The notes below the pieces were generated by a model. It was not told the DNA's origin, did not search any database, and worked only from the letters and a program-made list of their open reading frames with translations. 64,000 nt of DNA from Roseiarcus sp963823165. Lineage in GTDB: Bacteria; Pseudomonadota; Alphaproteobacteria; Rhizobiales; Beijerinckiaceae. Positions 35,219 to 44,408 of this stretch are shown in pieces (positions within the stretch are counted from its first letter, which is position 1; the number at the start of each line of letters is the position of its first letter). The translations under genes and the position numbers were made by a program. The DNA lies in the NCBI GenBank assembly GCA_963823165.1, contig CAWGKV010000039.1, forward strand, positions 1-64,000. Direction: 5' to 3'.

Positions 35219-36460
35219 ATGACCGCTGAGGCTTTTGCCCCGCCCTCGTTCAGCTGGCGCCGCTTCCTCGCCATTGCGGGCCCCGGCCTCGTCGTGATGC
35301 TGGCCGACACGGACGCAGGCAGCGTCATCACTGCGGCGCAGAGCGGCGCGCAATGGGGCTACAAACTGCTGATGCTGCAGTTCATCCTGATCCCCATTCT
35401 CTACATCGTGCAGGAGCTGACGGTCAGGCTTGGCGCGGTGACGGGCAGGGGGCACGCCGAACTGATCAAGCGGCACTTCGGGATTGGCTGGGCGTGGCTG
35501 TCGGTCGCGACGCTGATCGTCTCCTGCCTCGGCGCCCTCTTGACCGAATTTGCAGGCCTCGCCGGCGTCGGCAACCTCATGGGTGTGCCGGCGCCGGTCA
35601 CGCTGGCGCTGGTCGCGGCGGCGATGCTGGCGATGGCGCTCATGCACGGGTACATGACGGTCGAGCGCATCGCGATCGCTGTCGGCGCCTTCGAGCTCGT
35701 CTTTCTGCTGGTCGCAATCCTGGCGCATCCAAGCCTCGGCGAGGTCGCGTCCGGGGCGATGACGATGCCGCTCACCGATCCGAAGTATCTTTTCCTCGCC
35801 TCGGCCAACATCGGCGCGGTCATCATGCCGTGGATGGTGTTTTTCCAGCAGTCCTCGGTGGTCGAGAAGGGCGTGACGACGAAAGACCTGGCCTCCGCCC
35901 GGCTCGACACCGCGGTCGGCGCCGTCCTCACCCAGCTGATCATGGCCGCGGTGCTGGTCGCGGTCGCCGCGACGCTCGGCAAGGGCGGCGGCGATCAGCC
36001 GCTCGACACGGTCGAGGAAATCGTCGGGGCGATCACGCCATTCCTCGGCGACTTCGCCGGCAAGCTCCTGTTCGGCCTCGGGATGAGCGGGGCGGCGCTG
36101 GTGGCGGCGATCGTCGTGACCTTGACCGCCGCGCGCACGCTCGCCGAGGTTCTCGGGGCGAAGCACAAACTCGAGGACGAGCCCCGGGAGGCGCCGTGGT
36201 TCTACGGCTCCTACGCGGTGGCGCTCGTCGCCTGCGCGATCGTGGTCGGGTCGGGCGTCAATCTCGTCTCGCTCAGCGTCGGCGTGCAGGTGATGAACGC
36301 GCTCCTGCTGCCGATCGTGCTCGGCTTCCTCTACCTGCTCGCGCGCCGGCTGCCGCCGCCCTACCGGCTGCAGGGCGCCTATGCCGTCGTGTCCGGGGCG
36401 ATCATCCTGGTGACGGTCGTGTTCGGCGTCTATTCGGGCGTCGCGGGCCTGTGGGGGTGA
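35219..36460 (+). CDS. NRAMP-family divalent metal transporter with variant metal site
   Basis: A 413-residue inner-membrane protein with about 11 helices of the LeuT fold. The N-terminus GPGLVVMLADTDAGSVITAA corresponds to the NRAMP helix 1 motif, but the canonical DPGN is replaced by DTDAGS. Helix 6 reads NIGAVIMPWMVFFQQSSVVE: the MP pair is kept while the canonical histidine is tryptophan. It therefore belongs to a divergent NRAMP-like branch and its ion (Mn, Fe or Mg) cannot be assumed. The adjacent Irr gene and the upstream Irr-box-like site suggest iron or manganese control. Confidence 0.85.
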   Translation: MTAEAFAPPSFSWRRFLAIAGPGLVVMLADTDAGSVITAAQSGAQWGYKLLMLQFILIPILYIVQELTVRLGAVTGRGHAELIKRHFGIGWAWLSVATLIVSCLGALLTEFAGLAGVGNLMGVPAPVTLALVAAAMLAMALMHGYMTVERIAIAVGAFELVFLLVAILAHPSLGEVASGAMTMPLTDPKYLFLASANIGAVIMPWMVFFQQSSVVEKGVTTKDLASARLDTAVGAVLTQLIMAAVLVAVAATLGKGGGDQPLDTVEEIVGAITPFLGDFAGKLLFGLGMSGAALVAAIVVTLTAARTLAEVLGAKHKLEDEPREAPWFYGSYAVALVACAIVVGSGVNLVSLSVGVQVMNALLLPIVLGFLYLLARRLPPPYRLQGAYAVVSGAIILVTVVFGVYSGVAGLWG

Positions 36461-36540
36461 AGCGCAGGCCGCGCTGAAGTCGCGCGGCGCCGCGGGGCCT
36501 CCCTTCACCGCAGACTGTCCATGCGACGCCGGTTGTCTGA

Positions 36541-36972
36541 TCAGATCTTCTTCAGCCTGACGATCACGTCGATCGCCGCGATCCGCATGCCCCTGGGCGC
36601 GGGGATGTCGATTTTCGGCAGCCATTCGTCTGGGATGTCCGACAGCTCTTCGGTGTCGTCGCGATAGAAGTGGAAGTGCGGCCCGGTCTTGGTGTCGTAC
36701 CAGAGCTTTGCGTCGTAGATCGCGATTTCGCGCAACAGCCCGCAGCGCGCGAATTCGTTGAGGGTGTTGTAGATCGTGCCGAGGGTCGGCGCGAAGCGGA
36801 TCGACCGGGTCTCGTGGTAAAGCATTTCGGCCGTGAAATGCCGGTCGCCGGCGCCGAAGATCGCCCGGCCGAGGTCGACCCGCTGGCGCGTCGGGCGCAC
36901 GCCCGCCGCGTCGAGCCGGCGCCGGATGGAGCCGTCGATCGCCTGTTCTGCAGTGGTGCGCTTCGCCTGCAT
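36541..36972 (-). CDS. irr: Iron response regulator Irr (Fur family)
   Basis: A 143-residue Fur-family protein. The winged-helix part reads LDAAGVRPTRQRVDLGRAIF then GDRHFTAEMLYHETR and PTLGTIYNTLNEFARCGLLR; the dimerisation part contains GPHFHFYRDDTEELSDIPDE. The signature GVRPTRQRVxLGxxIFGxGDRHxTAEML and the HFHFY stretch distinguish Irr from Fur, Zur and Mur. Irr binds heme and represses or activates iron and heme genes through Irr boxes in Rhizobiales. It converges on the NRAMP-like gene, with 80 bp between their ends. Confidence 0.9.
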   Translation of the reverse strand: MQAKRTTAEQAIDGSIRRRLDAAGVRPTRQRVDLGRAIFGAGDRHFTAEMLYHETRSIRFAPTLGTIYNTLNEFARCGLLREIAIYDAKLWYDTKTGPHFHFYRDDTEELSDIPDEWLPKIDIPAPRGMRIAAIDVIVRLKKI

Positions 36973-37136
36973 TCCGTTCGCGTTTTCACTCCGCCGCGCC
37001 CGGCCGGTTACAAGCCTGACGAGCCTTGCGTGACGGCCTTAATAATACGCCTCGGCGCTGCGGGCAAATGCGACCGCTGGCGAGGCTCGCCGAATCCGCT
37101 TATTCTGGCCGCGGCGTTTCAGCGCGGGAAGCGGCG

Positions 37137-37556
37137 ATGGCGATTGAGGGCGGATGTCTGTGCGGAGCGGTGCGGTACGAGATCGCGGCCGACGCGCCGC
37201 TCGGCGTGCGTCAATGCTGGTGTCGGGTCTGTCAGTATCTCGGCGCGGGAAGCGGAACGGTCAACGCCATCTTCGCCAAGGACGCGGTCACCGTCTCCGG
37301 CCCGCTGACCGATTACGTGAGCATCGCCGACAGCGGCTCGGTCATGCACCGGCGTTTTTGCGCCGAATGCGGCACGCCGGTTTTCAGCGAGGCCGACCCG
37401 CGCCCGCATCAGATCATCGTGCGCGTGGGGACGCTTGACGACCCGAATATGGCGAAGCCGGCCGGCGTCATCTGGACCAGGTCTGCCCCCTCCTGGGCCT
37501 GTTTCGATCCGGCCCTCCCGCAGGCGGAAGGGCAGGCGGCGGCGCCGAAGGGGTAG
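37137..37556 (+). CDS. GFA-family zinc protein (Gfa/CENP-V fold)
   Basis: A 139-residue protein from ATG 37137. Zinc-binding cysteines are arranged as in glutathione-dependent formaldehyde-activating enzyme: GGCLCGAVRYEI, CWCRVCQ and RRFCAECGTPVF. The fold also has the ending WTRSAPSWACFDP. Many family members have unknown substrates, so a formaldehyde role is not assured. DUF3303 follows 30 bp downstream. Confidence 0.85.
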   Translation: MAIEGGCLCGAVRYEIAADAPLGVRQCWCRVCQYLGAGSGTVNAIFAKDAVTVSGPLTDYVSIADSGSVMHRRFCAECGTPVFSEADPRPHQIIVRVGTLDDPNMAKPAGVIWTRSAPSWACFDPALPQAEGQAAAPKG

Positions 37557-37588
37557 CGTTCGCCTCGCCGGCTTTTAAGGGGAAGCGC

Positions 37589-37891
37589 ATGCTGTTCATG
37601 GTCATCGAGCGTTTCCGCGACAATGACATGGTCCCGGTTTACCAGCGCCTGAGCGGCAGCGGGCGCGGCCTGCCGGATGGCCTCGAATATGTCGACAGCT
37701 GGGTGGAGCCCAACTTTTCCCGCTGCTTCCAGCTGATGCGCTGCGACGACCCACGCCTGTTCCAGCAATGGGCCCTCGAGTGGCGAGGCTTGGGCATGAC
37801 GCTCGAAATCGTCCCCGTCGTCACGAGCGGAGAGACCCGGGCCGTCGTCGCAGCGTTTCTGGAGTCGAACCCGGAAGCCCGGTCGGGATGA
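37589..37891 (+). CDS. DUF3303 protein
   Basis: A 100-residue protein starting MLFMVIERFRDNDMVPVYQR, with the typical LEYVDSWVEPNFSRCFQLMR and LFQQWALEW stretches of the DUF3303 alpha/beta-barrel-like family. Function is unknown. AAGGGG lies shortly before the start. Confidence 0.8.
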   Translation: MLFMVIERFRDNDMVPVYQRLSGSGRGLPDGLEYVDSWVEPNFSRCFQLMRCDDPRLFQQWALEWRGLGMTLEIVPVVTSGETRAVVAAFLESNPEARSG

Positions 37892-37980
37892 TCTTGGCGA
37901 CTGCCTGCGAGTTGATAACGTCATCGATTGCGTGCATCCATCGGACCGATGAGCCACGAATTCGGAGGAACTCGAACCCC

Positions 37981-38508
37981 ATGTCCCTATCGCTCTATCA
38001 ATCCAGCGTCCCGGTGTTCGAGCGCTCGCTCGCAGCGTTCCTCGTTATCCTCGACAAAGCGGAGGCGCACGCCGAGGCGCGCAAATTCGACCCGACGAAC
38101 TATCTCGCGATCCGGCTCGCCCCCGACATGTTTCCCTTCACCCGACAGATCCAGGCCTTCTGCGACAACGCCAAGAACACGTCGTTCAGGCTCGCGGGCG
38201 CGAAGCCCCCAGCCATCGCCGACAGCGAGACGACGTTCGCCGAGCTGCGCGGCCGCATTCAGACGACGCTCGATCATCTGAAGACGATCGACGCCCGAGC
38301 GGTCGACGCCGGCGTGGACCGCGACATCGTTTTTCCGCTCGGTCCCAACCTCAAGATGAAGATGCAGGGCGCCGACTATCTCATGCATTTCGCCCTCCCG
38401 AACTTCTATTTCCATCTGACGACGGCTTACGACATTCTGCGCTCGGCGGGGGTCGAGATCGGCAAGCGCGATTTTCTCGGAGCGGTGCCGCGCATCTATC
38501 CAGCCTGA
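37981..38508 (+). CDS. DUF1993 protein
   Basis: A 175-residue protein from ATG 37981 (GGAGGAA upstream). DUF1993 signatures are SLYQSSVPVFERSLAAFLVI, LAPDMFPFTRQIQAFCDNAK, and the C-terminal LPNFYFHLTTAYDILRSAGV followed by GKRDFLG. The helical bundle resembles DinB-like folds; function is unknown. Confidence 0.88.
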   Translation: MSLSLYQSSVPVFERSLAAFLVILDKAEAHAEARKFDPTNYLAIRLAPDMFPFTRQIQAFCDNAKNTSFRLAGAKPPAIADSETTFAELRGRIQTTLDHLKTIDARAVDAGVDRDIVFPLGPNLKMKMQGADYLMHFALPNFYFHLTTAYDILRSAGVEIGKRDFLGAVPRIYPA

Positions 38509-38566
38509 ACGGAGACGGCTTCGCCGCCACGGCCTGAGGCCGCGGCTCGCGGTCGATTTTATAAGG

Positions 38567-40054
38567 ATGCGCCCGTTGCGCAGGTCGAGTGCAAATGCCA
38601 AGGATCGGTTCGAGCAGGTCGCGACGCCCGCCCAAGCCGTCGACCGCCTGGTCGATCTTTACGACGGCGCCGCGCAGGCGTTGCGCGCCGCGGTCGAGCG
38701 CTTTCTCAAGATGGGCCAGCCGCCGTCCGCCGAGACCCGCGCGCTGTTCCGCTATCCCGAGTTGCGCCTGATCTACGAGCCAAACGGCCCGGCGCCGCCG
38801 AGCGCCCGCGCCTACGCCAAATTCAGCGAGGGGGGAATCTATACGACGACCGTGACGCAGCCGGCCGACTTTCGCGACTATCTGCTGGAACAGCTCGAGC
38901 CGCTGGCCTCCGAATATGGAGCGCTGATCGAAGTCGGTGTCGGTGCGCAGGAGATTCCCTATCCCTATGTGATCGAAAGCGGCGACGAACTCACCCGCGA
39001 GGGCACAGACGCGGCCGGACTCGCGCGCTATTTCCCCATTCCTTCGCTCGCCACGATCGGCGATGAGACCGCTGACGGAGAATTCGTCCACGCCGGCGAG
39101 CGGCCGCTCGCCCTCTTCGACGCCCCGCGGACGGATTATTCCCTGCGCCGGCTTGTCCACTACAGCGGGTCCGACTGGCGGGCGTTCCAGCCGTGGGTGC
39201 TGTTGACCAACTACCACCGCTACGTCGATCAGTTCGTGCATTGGGGCCTGAAGCAGGTCCACGCCGGCGTCGGGGTCGAAAAGCTCATTCTCCCCGGTAA
39301 CGTGGCGATCGACCGGTCGCTTTCGCCCGAGGAGGCGGAGCTGAAGGCGGCCGCGGTCGCCTGGCACCGCTTTCAGATGCCCGCCTATCATCTGGTGCGG
39401 GCGGACGGACGCGGGGTCACCCTGGTCAACATCGGCGTCGGCCCGGCGAACGCAAAGAACATCACCGACCACATCGCGGTGCTGCGTCCCCATTGCTGGC
39501 TGATGGTCGGCCATTGCGCCGGGCTGAGGCAGTCGCAGCTCATCGGCGACTATGTGCTGGCGCACGCCTACCTCAGGCGCGACAATATTCTCGACGACGC
39601 GGTGCCGCTGATGATGCCGATCCCGGCCATCGCCGAGGTCCAGGTCGCGCTCCAGCAGGCGGTGGCGAAGGTGACGGGCGAGGTCGGCGACGCGCTGAAG
39701 CGCCGGCTGCGCACCGGCACCGTGGTGACCAACGACGACCGCAACTGGGAGCTCCGCTGGTCCAAGGAGCGCCGGCTCATCAACGTCTCGCGGGCGATCG
39801 CGGTCGACATGGAGTCGGCGACCGTGGCGACGCAGGGCTTTCGGATGCGGGTCCCCTACGGCACGCTGCTCTGCGTGTCCGACAAGCCGCTGCACGGCGA
39901 GATCAAGCTGCCCGGCGCCGCCAACGCTTTCTACGAGCGGGCGATCGGCGAGCATCTACAGATCGGCCTGACGGCGATCCACCTCCTGCAGAGCATCGAC
40001 GCCTCGCTCCACTCGCGCAAGCTCAGGAGTTTCGACGAGCCGCCGTTCCGGTGA
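38567..40054 (+). CDS. amn: AMP nucleosidase
   Basis: A 495-residue enzyme that hydrolyses AMP to adenine and ribose 5-phosphate. The N-terminal Amn-specific domain includes LVDLYDGAAQALRAAVERFL and ARAYAKFSEGGIYTTTVTQP; the C-terminal nucleoside phosphorylase-like domain has TLVNIGVGPANAKNITDHIA, CWLMVGHCAGLRQSQLIGDY and the catalytic stretch AIAVDMESATVATQGFR. Length is that of E. coli Amn. The first ATG at 38567 is used. It converges on the L,D-transpeptidase gene. Confidence 0.95.
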   Translation: MRPLRRSSANAKDRFEQVATPAQAVDRLVDLYDGAAQALRAAVERFLKMGQPPSAETRALFRYPELRLIYEPNGPAPPSARAYAKFSEGGIYTTTVTQPADFRDYLLEQLEPLASEYGALIEVGVGAQEIPYPYVIESGDELTREGTDAAGLARYFPIPSLATIGDETADGEFVHAGERPLALFDAPRTDYSLRRLVHYSGSDWRAFQPWVLLTNYHRYVDQFVHWGLKQVHAGVGVEKLILPGNVAIDRSLSPEEAELKAAAVAWHRFQMPAYHLVRADGRGVTLVNIGVGPANAKNITDHIAVLRPHCWLMVGHCAGLRQSQLIGDYVLAHAYLRRDNILDDAVPLMMPIPAIAEVQVALQQAVAKVTGEVGDALKRRLRTGTVVTNDDRNWELRWSKERRLINVSRAIAVDMESATVATQGFRMRVPYGTLLCVSDKPLHGEIKLPGAANAFYERAIGEHLQIGLTAIHLLQSIDASLHSRKLRSFDEPPFR

Positions 40055-40070
40055 CGTCGGCGCTGACCGC

Positions 40071-40691
40071 CTAGTCCACCACCACCTGCGTGCCGACGTG
40101 GACGCGGCTGTAGAGGTCGATTGCGTCCATGTTACGCATGCGAATGCAGCCGGAGGACACGTGCTGGCCAATCATGTCGGGCTCATTGGTGCCATGGATG
40201 CGAATGAGCGTGTCGTGGTTGCCCTGGAAAAGATACAAGGCGCGCGCCCCGAGCGGGTTGTCCCATCGGCCTTCGAGCGGACCGTGCTGGAGATAGACCT
40301 TGAACTGCGGCCACCGCTCCATGATCGAAGCAGTCGGCATCCAGGTCGGCCATTCCTTCATCGCTCCGACGGTCGCGCGGCCGGTCCATCCCATATACTC
40401 CGCGCCGCTCGCGATCCGATATTGAATCGCTTGGCCGTGAGGCAGGACGTAGTAGAGATAGTTGGCGTTGGTGTCGATGATGATCGTCCCCGGAGTTTCG
40501 TTGGTCCGATACTCGATCTTGTTGCGAATAACGGGAATGCGCCATTCGTCCGCATCGGCCAGCGCCATCATCTGCTTGTCCCGCTCGGTGAGCTTGGGAT
40601 CCGGCAAGCCCGCCTGAATGACCGACTGGCATCCGCTGAGCATCAAACCCGCGGCCAAGAGCCAACCCGCCAAGAAACCGTTCGTCCTCAT
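40071..40691 (-). CDS. L,D-transpeptidase lipoprotein (YkuD/ErfK type)
   Basis: From ATG 40691 the protein of 206 residues has a lipoprotein signal (LLAAGLMLSGC), then a YkuD domain: TIIIDTNANYLYYVLPHGQA, YRIASGAEYMGWTGRATVG, and the catalytic part RIHGTNEPDMIGQHVSSGCI ending RMRN with Cys in SSGC. Such enzymes crosslink peptidoglycan 3-3 or attach lipoproteins in the periplasm. Upstream in-frame codons to 40790 lack a signal peptide and are disfavoured. Confidence 0.92.
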   Translation of the reverse strand: MRTNGFLAGWLLAAGLMLSGCQSVIQAGLPDPKLTERDKQMMALADADEWRIPVIRNKIEYRTNETPGTIIIDTNANYLYYVLPHGQAIQYRIASGAEYMGWTGRATVGAMKEWPTWMPTASIMERWPQFKVYLQHGPLEGRWDNPLGARALYLFQGNHDTLIRIHGTNEPDMIGQHVSSGCIRMRNMDAIDLYSRVHVGTQVVVD

Positions 40692-41002
40692 CGCCCCACT
40701 CCCGATCGTAAGCGCTCCGATAAGTGTATCACTTGCCGACTTAACGAAGTTGACGGGCGCGCTGGGCTGCCCAAATGGGCCCTTAGCCAAAAGCGCACCG
40801 GATTGCTAGCGCTTTACTGCCACACATTTTCCTTTTTTTAAGCGAGAAGAACCACCCGAGTCCACCCGCCGTCGTTCCCGTCGCCGTGCTATCGAGGCAA
40901 ATCTTCGTGAAGGAAGTTCGCGCCCAAGCGCCCGCCCTTCCCGAGGCAAGAATGCGGCGGCGCGGGTGAATGTTCCGGCGGACCGGAGACGAAAGGACGG
41001 CG

Positions 41003-41818
41003 ATGATGAAGCAGTGGCCGGCGCGGCTCGTTCTGGTGGGAGCGGGCAAGATGGGCGGCGCGATGGCGAAAGGCTGGCTCGAAGGCGGACTCGCCCCGTC
41101 CGCGCTGGCCGTCGTAGAGCCCAGCCCGGCGCCGGAGATTGAGGCTTTGGCGGGGCGCGGGGTCGCGATCAACCCGGCCGATCCCGCGCCCCCGGACGTG
41201 CTCGTTCTGGCGGTCAAGCCGCAGAACCTCGACGCCGTCGCGCCCGAGATCGCGCCGGTCGTGGGCGAACGGACGCTCGTCCTGTCGATTCTGGCCGGCA
41301 AGACAATCGCCAACCTGAAAGCCCGCCTGACCCGGGGTCGTGCTTTCGTCCGCGCCATGCCGAACACGCCCGCTGCGATCGGCCGCGGCGTCACCGCCGC
41401 CTTCGCCAGCCCTGAGGCGACGGCCGAGGACCGCCGCTGGTGCGAGGCCCTGCTCGGCGCGATCGGAACTTTCTACTGGCTCGAGGACGAGGCTGAGATC
41501 GATACGGTGACCGCGATCTCCGGCGGAGGACCGGCTTACGTGTTCGCCCTCACGGAAGCGCTCGCGGCGGCCGCGGAAAGGCTGGGTCTCAGCCCGGAGC
41601 TCGCGATGAACCTCGCGCGCGGAACGGTCGAGGGCGCAGGCGAGCTGATGCGGCGCGAAAGTGGAATCGCTCCCGCCGTCCTGCGCCGCGCCGTCACTTC
41701 CCCCGGCGGCACCACCGCGGCGGCGCTGGCGGTGCTTCAGGGCGAGGGCGGCCTCGGCGATCTCATGGCGCGGGCGGCGGCGGCCGCGCGCGACCGGGCG
41801 GCCGAGATGGCCGGGTAG
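41003..41818 (+). CDS. proC: Pyrroline-5-carboxylate reductase
   Basis: ProC reduces pyrroline-5-carboxylate to proline with NAD(P)H. ATG 41003 (of ATGATG) follows AAAGGA; the ATG at 40970 is less likely. The Rossmann motif is LVLVGAGKMGGAMAKGWLEG, then VLVLAVKPQNLD, RAMPNTPAAIGRGVTAAFAS, and the C-terminal signature AISGGGPAYVFALTEALAAA with VTSPGGTTAAAL. Length about 271 residues is normal. A TetR-type regulator follows. Confidence 0.95.
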   Translation: MMKQWPARLVLVGAGKMGGAMAKGWLEGGLAPSALAVVEPSPAPEIEALAGRGVAINPADPAPPDVLVLAVKPQNLDAVAPEIAPVVGERTLVLSILAGKTIANLKARLTRGRAFVRAMPNTPAAIGRGVTAAFASPEATAEDRRWCEALLGAIGTFYWLEDEAEIDTVTAISGGGPAYVFALTEALAAAAERLGLSPELAMNLARGTVEGAGELMRRESGIAPAVLRRAVTSPGGTTAAALAVLQGEGGLGDLMARAAAAARDRAAEMAG

Positions 41819-41937
41819 GGGTCGCCGCGGTTGACGGTATCGGGTAATGCGCCGGCTTGGGCGCCGAAAATCGTTTGCGCTTGGCGGCGCGCGCGCAAGC
41901 AAATAGATTGGCGTCCCAAGAGGCGCAGGAGAGCCGA

Positions 41938-42693
41938 ATGGCAAGCAGAGCCAAGAGCGAAGCCAAACCCTCGGAAGCCAAACCCGCCGATGCGCGCGGC
42001 AAGATCGTCGATGCGCTGATGGAGCTTGCCTCCGAGCAGCGCTTCGAGGAGATCGCGATTCGCGACATCTGCGAGGCCGCCGGTGTTTCGCTCGCCGACT
42101 TCCGCGACGCGTTTCCGTCTAAAGGCGCGGTGCTGGCCGGCTTTTCCCGCCGCATCGACCGCGCGGTCCTGACGCAGGACGGCGTCGAGCTTGCCGACGA
42201 AAGTCCGCGCGAGCGCCTGTTCGACATCCTGATGCGCCGGCTCGAAGCAATGGCCCCCTATCGAGAGGGTCTGCGCGAGGCGACCGCCTGGATCAGGCGC
42301 GATCCGGCCGCCGCGCTGGCGATGAACCAGGTCGTCGTCGGCTCCATGCGGTTCATGCTCGAGGCCGCGGGAATCGAGGTCGAGGACGGAGCCGCCGGCG
42401 CGATCAAATTGCAGGGTCTGGCGCTCGCTTGGGCGCGGATTGTCGGAGTGTGGCTGGAGGACGACGACCCCGGACTGTCGAGGACCATGGCGGAGCTCGA
42501 CCGCGAACTGACGCGCGGCGAGCGGGCGGTCGCCGGCGTCGACCGGCTGAATGATCTCGCATCCCCTCTCCGGGCGCTTGCGCGTGCGGCCCTCGAGACG
42601 CGCCGTCGCATTCGGGAACGCCCGCATCGTGTGCGCAGGGACGCCGAGAGCGACACCGGCCGCGCCGGCGAGGAAGACACGCCGACCATCTGA
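41938..42693 (+). CDS. TetR family transcriptional regulator
   Basis: The ATG at 41938 follows AGGAGA. After a polar N-terminal tail, the helix-turn-helix reads IAIRDICEAAGVSLADFRDA followed by FPSKGAVLAGFSRRIDRAVL. The ligand domain includes LMRRLEAMAPYREGLREATA and MNQVVVGSMRFMLEAAGIEV, reminiscent of the COQ9-like C-terminal group of TetR proteins. The tail is arginine-rich. Target and ligand are unknown. Confidence 0.85.
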   Translation: MASRAKSEAKPSEAKPADARGKIVDALMELASEQRFEEIAIRDICEAAGVSLADFRDAFPSKGAVLAGFSRRIDRAVLTQDGVELADESPRERLFDILMRRLEAMAPYREGLREATAWIRRDPAAALAMNQVVVGSMRFMLEAAGIEVEDGAAGAIKLQGLALAWARIVGVWLEDDDPGLSRTMAELDRELTRGERAVAGVDRLNDLASPLRALARAALETRRRIRERPHRVRRDAESDTGRAGEEDTPTI

Positions 42694-43287
42694 GCGACGG
42701 TCCGGCGCCCTCGGCAAAGACTCGTCCCCCCGGGCCCCGGAACCCCGGCCTTCAAATCCCCTAGGTCGCGCCCGCCAAACCAGCCCCCTTCCTTCCCGCG
42801 GTTTCCTCCTTCGTGAAGGGTTTCGGACGCCGGCCCCAAAGCACGCACGACCGTCCCGCAAGGGCCGGCGTCCGAAACCCTCCACGATTGATCCACTCAC
42901 CCCACTCTCTCTGGAATGACCGCCTTTTCCGCACAGCGGACGACCGGAGTCGACGTACACCGGTCGTTGCGGATACCGACGGTGGCGTCGCAGTTTTGTG
43001 GGAGTCCGGATGTCGTCTCCGATCAGCGCCAACGACCGATAGCGGCGCCGCCGCAATTCCTGGCGATGCGAACTGCGGGGCATCTGATCGCCGTAGGCGC
43101 CGCCGCGGGCTTCGCGCTCTTCCTCAAGTCGCCGCTTGCGACTGGATCGCCGCGAGTAGGAGTGTGGCGCGGCGGCTTTAGGTTGAGTATGTCTGTTTGA
43201 GTCGGCCGGCAACCACGGACACATCGGACGTCACGCAGACGTTTGACGTGGCGGATCGGATTATCGCGCGCTGGAAGGAACGCTAGG
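42694..43287. other. Non-coding stretch between tetR gene and IS6 scar
   Basis: About 590 bp. It contains the long inverted repeat at 42817-42881 and otherwise frames without recognisable sequence. It begins a degenerate interval that extends to about 44400. Confidence 0.45.
42817..42881. repeat. Perfect 20-bp inverted repeat
   Basis: Positions 42817-42836 (beginning AGGGTTTCGGACG) are the exact reverse complement of 42862-42881, separated by 25 nt. Such a long, GC-rich hairpin downstream of the tetR gene may act as a terminator or be a REP-like mobile palindrome. Confidence 0.85.
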
Positions 43288-43595
43288 ACCCGCAAACCAT
43301 CCGTGACCAATCGATCAGGAACGACGGCGTATTCCCTCACCTGCGTGACCGCGGGCGACGGAAGAACAATCGGGCCGAGAACTAACATCAGCCGACCCGA
43401 CAGCGGGAGCGCAAGATGGAACGCTTCAAGAGCCCGGGCTCAGCCCAGAAGTTCCTCTCAACCCACGCCGCCGTCTACAACATATTCAACGTCCAACGCC
43501 ATCTCACGTCAGCCAAATCATACCGCGTGCTACGCGCCGCGGCGATGGAAACGGGGCGCGAGCTTCGCGACGGCTTGAATATGCGTAGGGCATAG
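43288..43595 (+). pseudogene. IS6 family transposase, C-terminal remnant
   Basis: In the frame ending at TAG 43593-43595 the sequence reads KNNRAEN, an in-frame TAA (43383-43385), then HQPTRQRERKMERFKSPGSA, QKFLSTHAAVYNIFNVQRHL and TSAKSYRVLR. This is the end of an IS6-type DDE transposase, in which the catalytic Glu lies in NNRAENSHQP. The TAA replaces the serine codon after that Asn. The first two thirds of the gene are missing. Confidence 0.75.
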
Positions 43596-43849
43596 ACCGC
43601 TCGCGCTCTTCGCATGGCAACGTGACAGTGCCGGTTCGTTCAATCCGCAATCGACGGTCGCCGAGTGGTTCCGTCACTGTTCCTGGAGGGAACTCGAACC
43701 CGCTTTCGAAGAGGAGGCCAGCGCAACAACAGCCTCTGTCGTGAGGAGGAGAAACGTGAATGTCTCCTGCAGGTACAGGCGGACAGCCAGATCGGTATGG
43801 CTCAAATACCCGATGGATATATCCTGACGACCGTAGACGAAGCATACGT

Positions 43850-44216
43850 AAAGCTCTGGGCTCGCCCGGCCCGTAGGCGCGCCCCTGCGTCCGGATCCAC
43901 CGCTCGATGCCGTCTTCGATGCCTATGAGACGATACTCGGGCTTGTAGTGTGTGTTTGCCGGATCGCCGACCGCAACTCTGATCTCCTCCACTTTGTGCC
44001 GGTCGTCTGGATGAACGGCCGCAGTCGCCCTTTCCAAGTCGAGCGGACCAAGTCAAGCGGACCGCCGGGCGATAGCCCCCAGATTGCGCTCACGCGGTCA
44101 TCCCACTCAAAATCTTTGGAACCGGGCCTCCAGTGTGACCAGCCGAGGCCGACAAGCTCGGCCGCCGTTTGCAACCTCGCCAGAGCTTCGTCGCCAAACT
44201 CGATGGCGGAAGCGCT
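43850..44216 (-). pseudogene. PAS-domain fragment of a sensor kinase
   Basis: On the minus strand ALARLQTAAELVGLGWSHWR and DDRVSAIWGLSPGGPLDL are followed, one frame over, by ERATAAVHPDDRHKVEEIRV, HYKPEYRLIGIEDGIERWIR and TQGRAYGPGEPRA. Together this is a PAS_3-type fold. No kinase domain is attached on either side. It is one of three decayed sensory-domain scars in the window. Confidence 0.6.
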
Positions 44217-44408
44217 TCGCTGCGGTTGCTTGCCCGGCTCGAGTTGAATGGGCCGCATAAGGGTTCTCGGTCTGGCGCGTAACACACATACTGCCATCCC
44301 CCGAATGGGGGTTTCAAGCCGTTCTCCGTCGATTAAGCCGCGCGCGGCACGCGCTGCTTGCCAGCGACCGGCGCGTCGGCGCGCACAGCCTGCAGTCAGA
44401 CGGATGAG

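Noticed and set aside
37137..37556. Formaldehyde-activating enzyme as evidence of methylotrophy
   Set aside because: GFA-fold proteins are widespread with unknown substrates; no other one-carbon gene lies in the window.
38381..39955. Long minus-strand open frame (524 codons) opposite amn
   Set aside because: Antisense shadow of a clear AMP nucleosidase gene in high-GC DNA.
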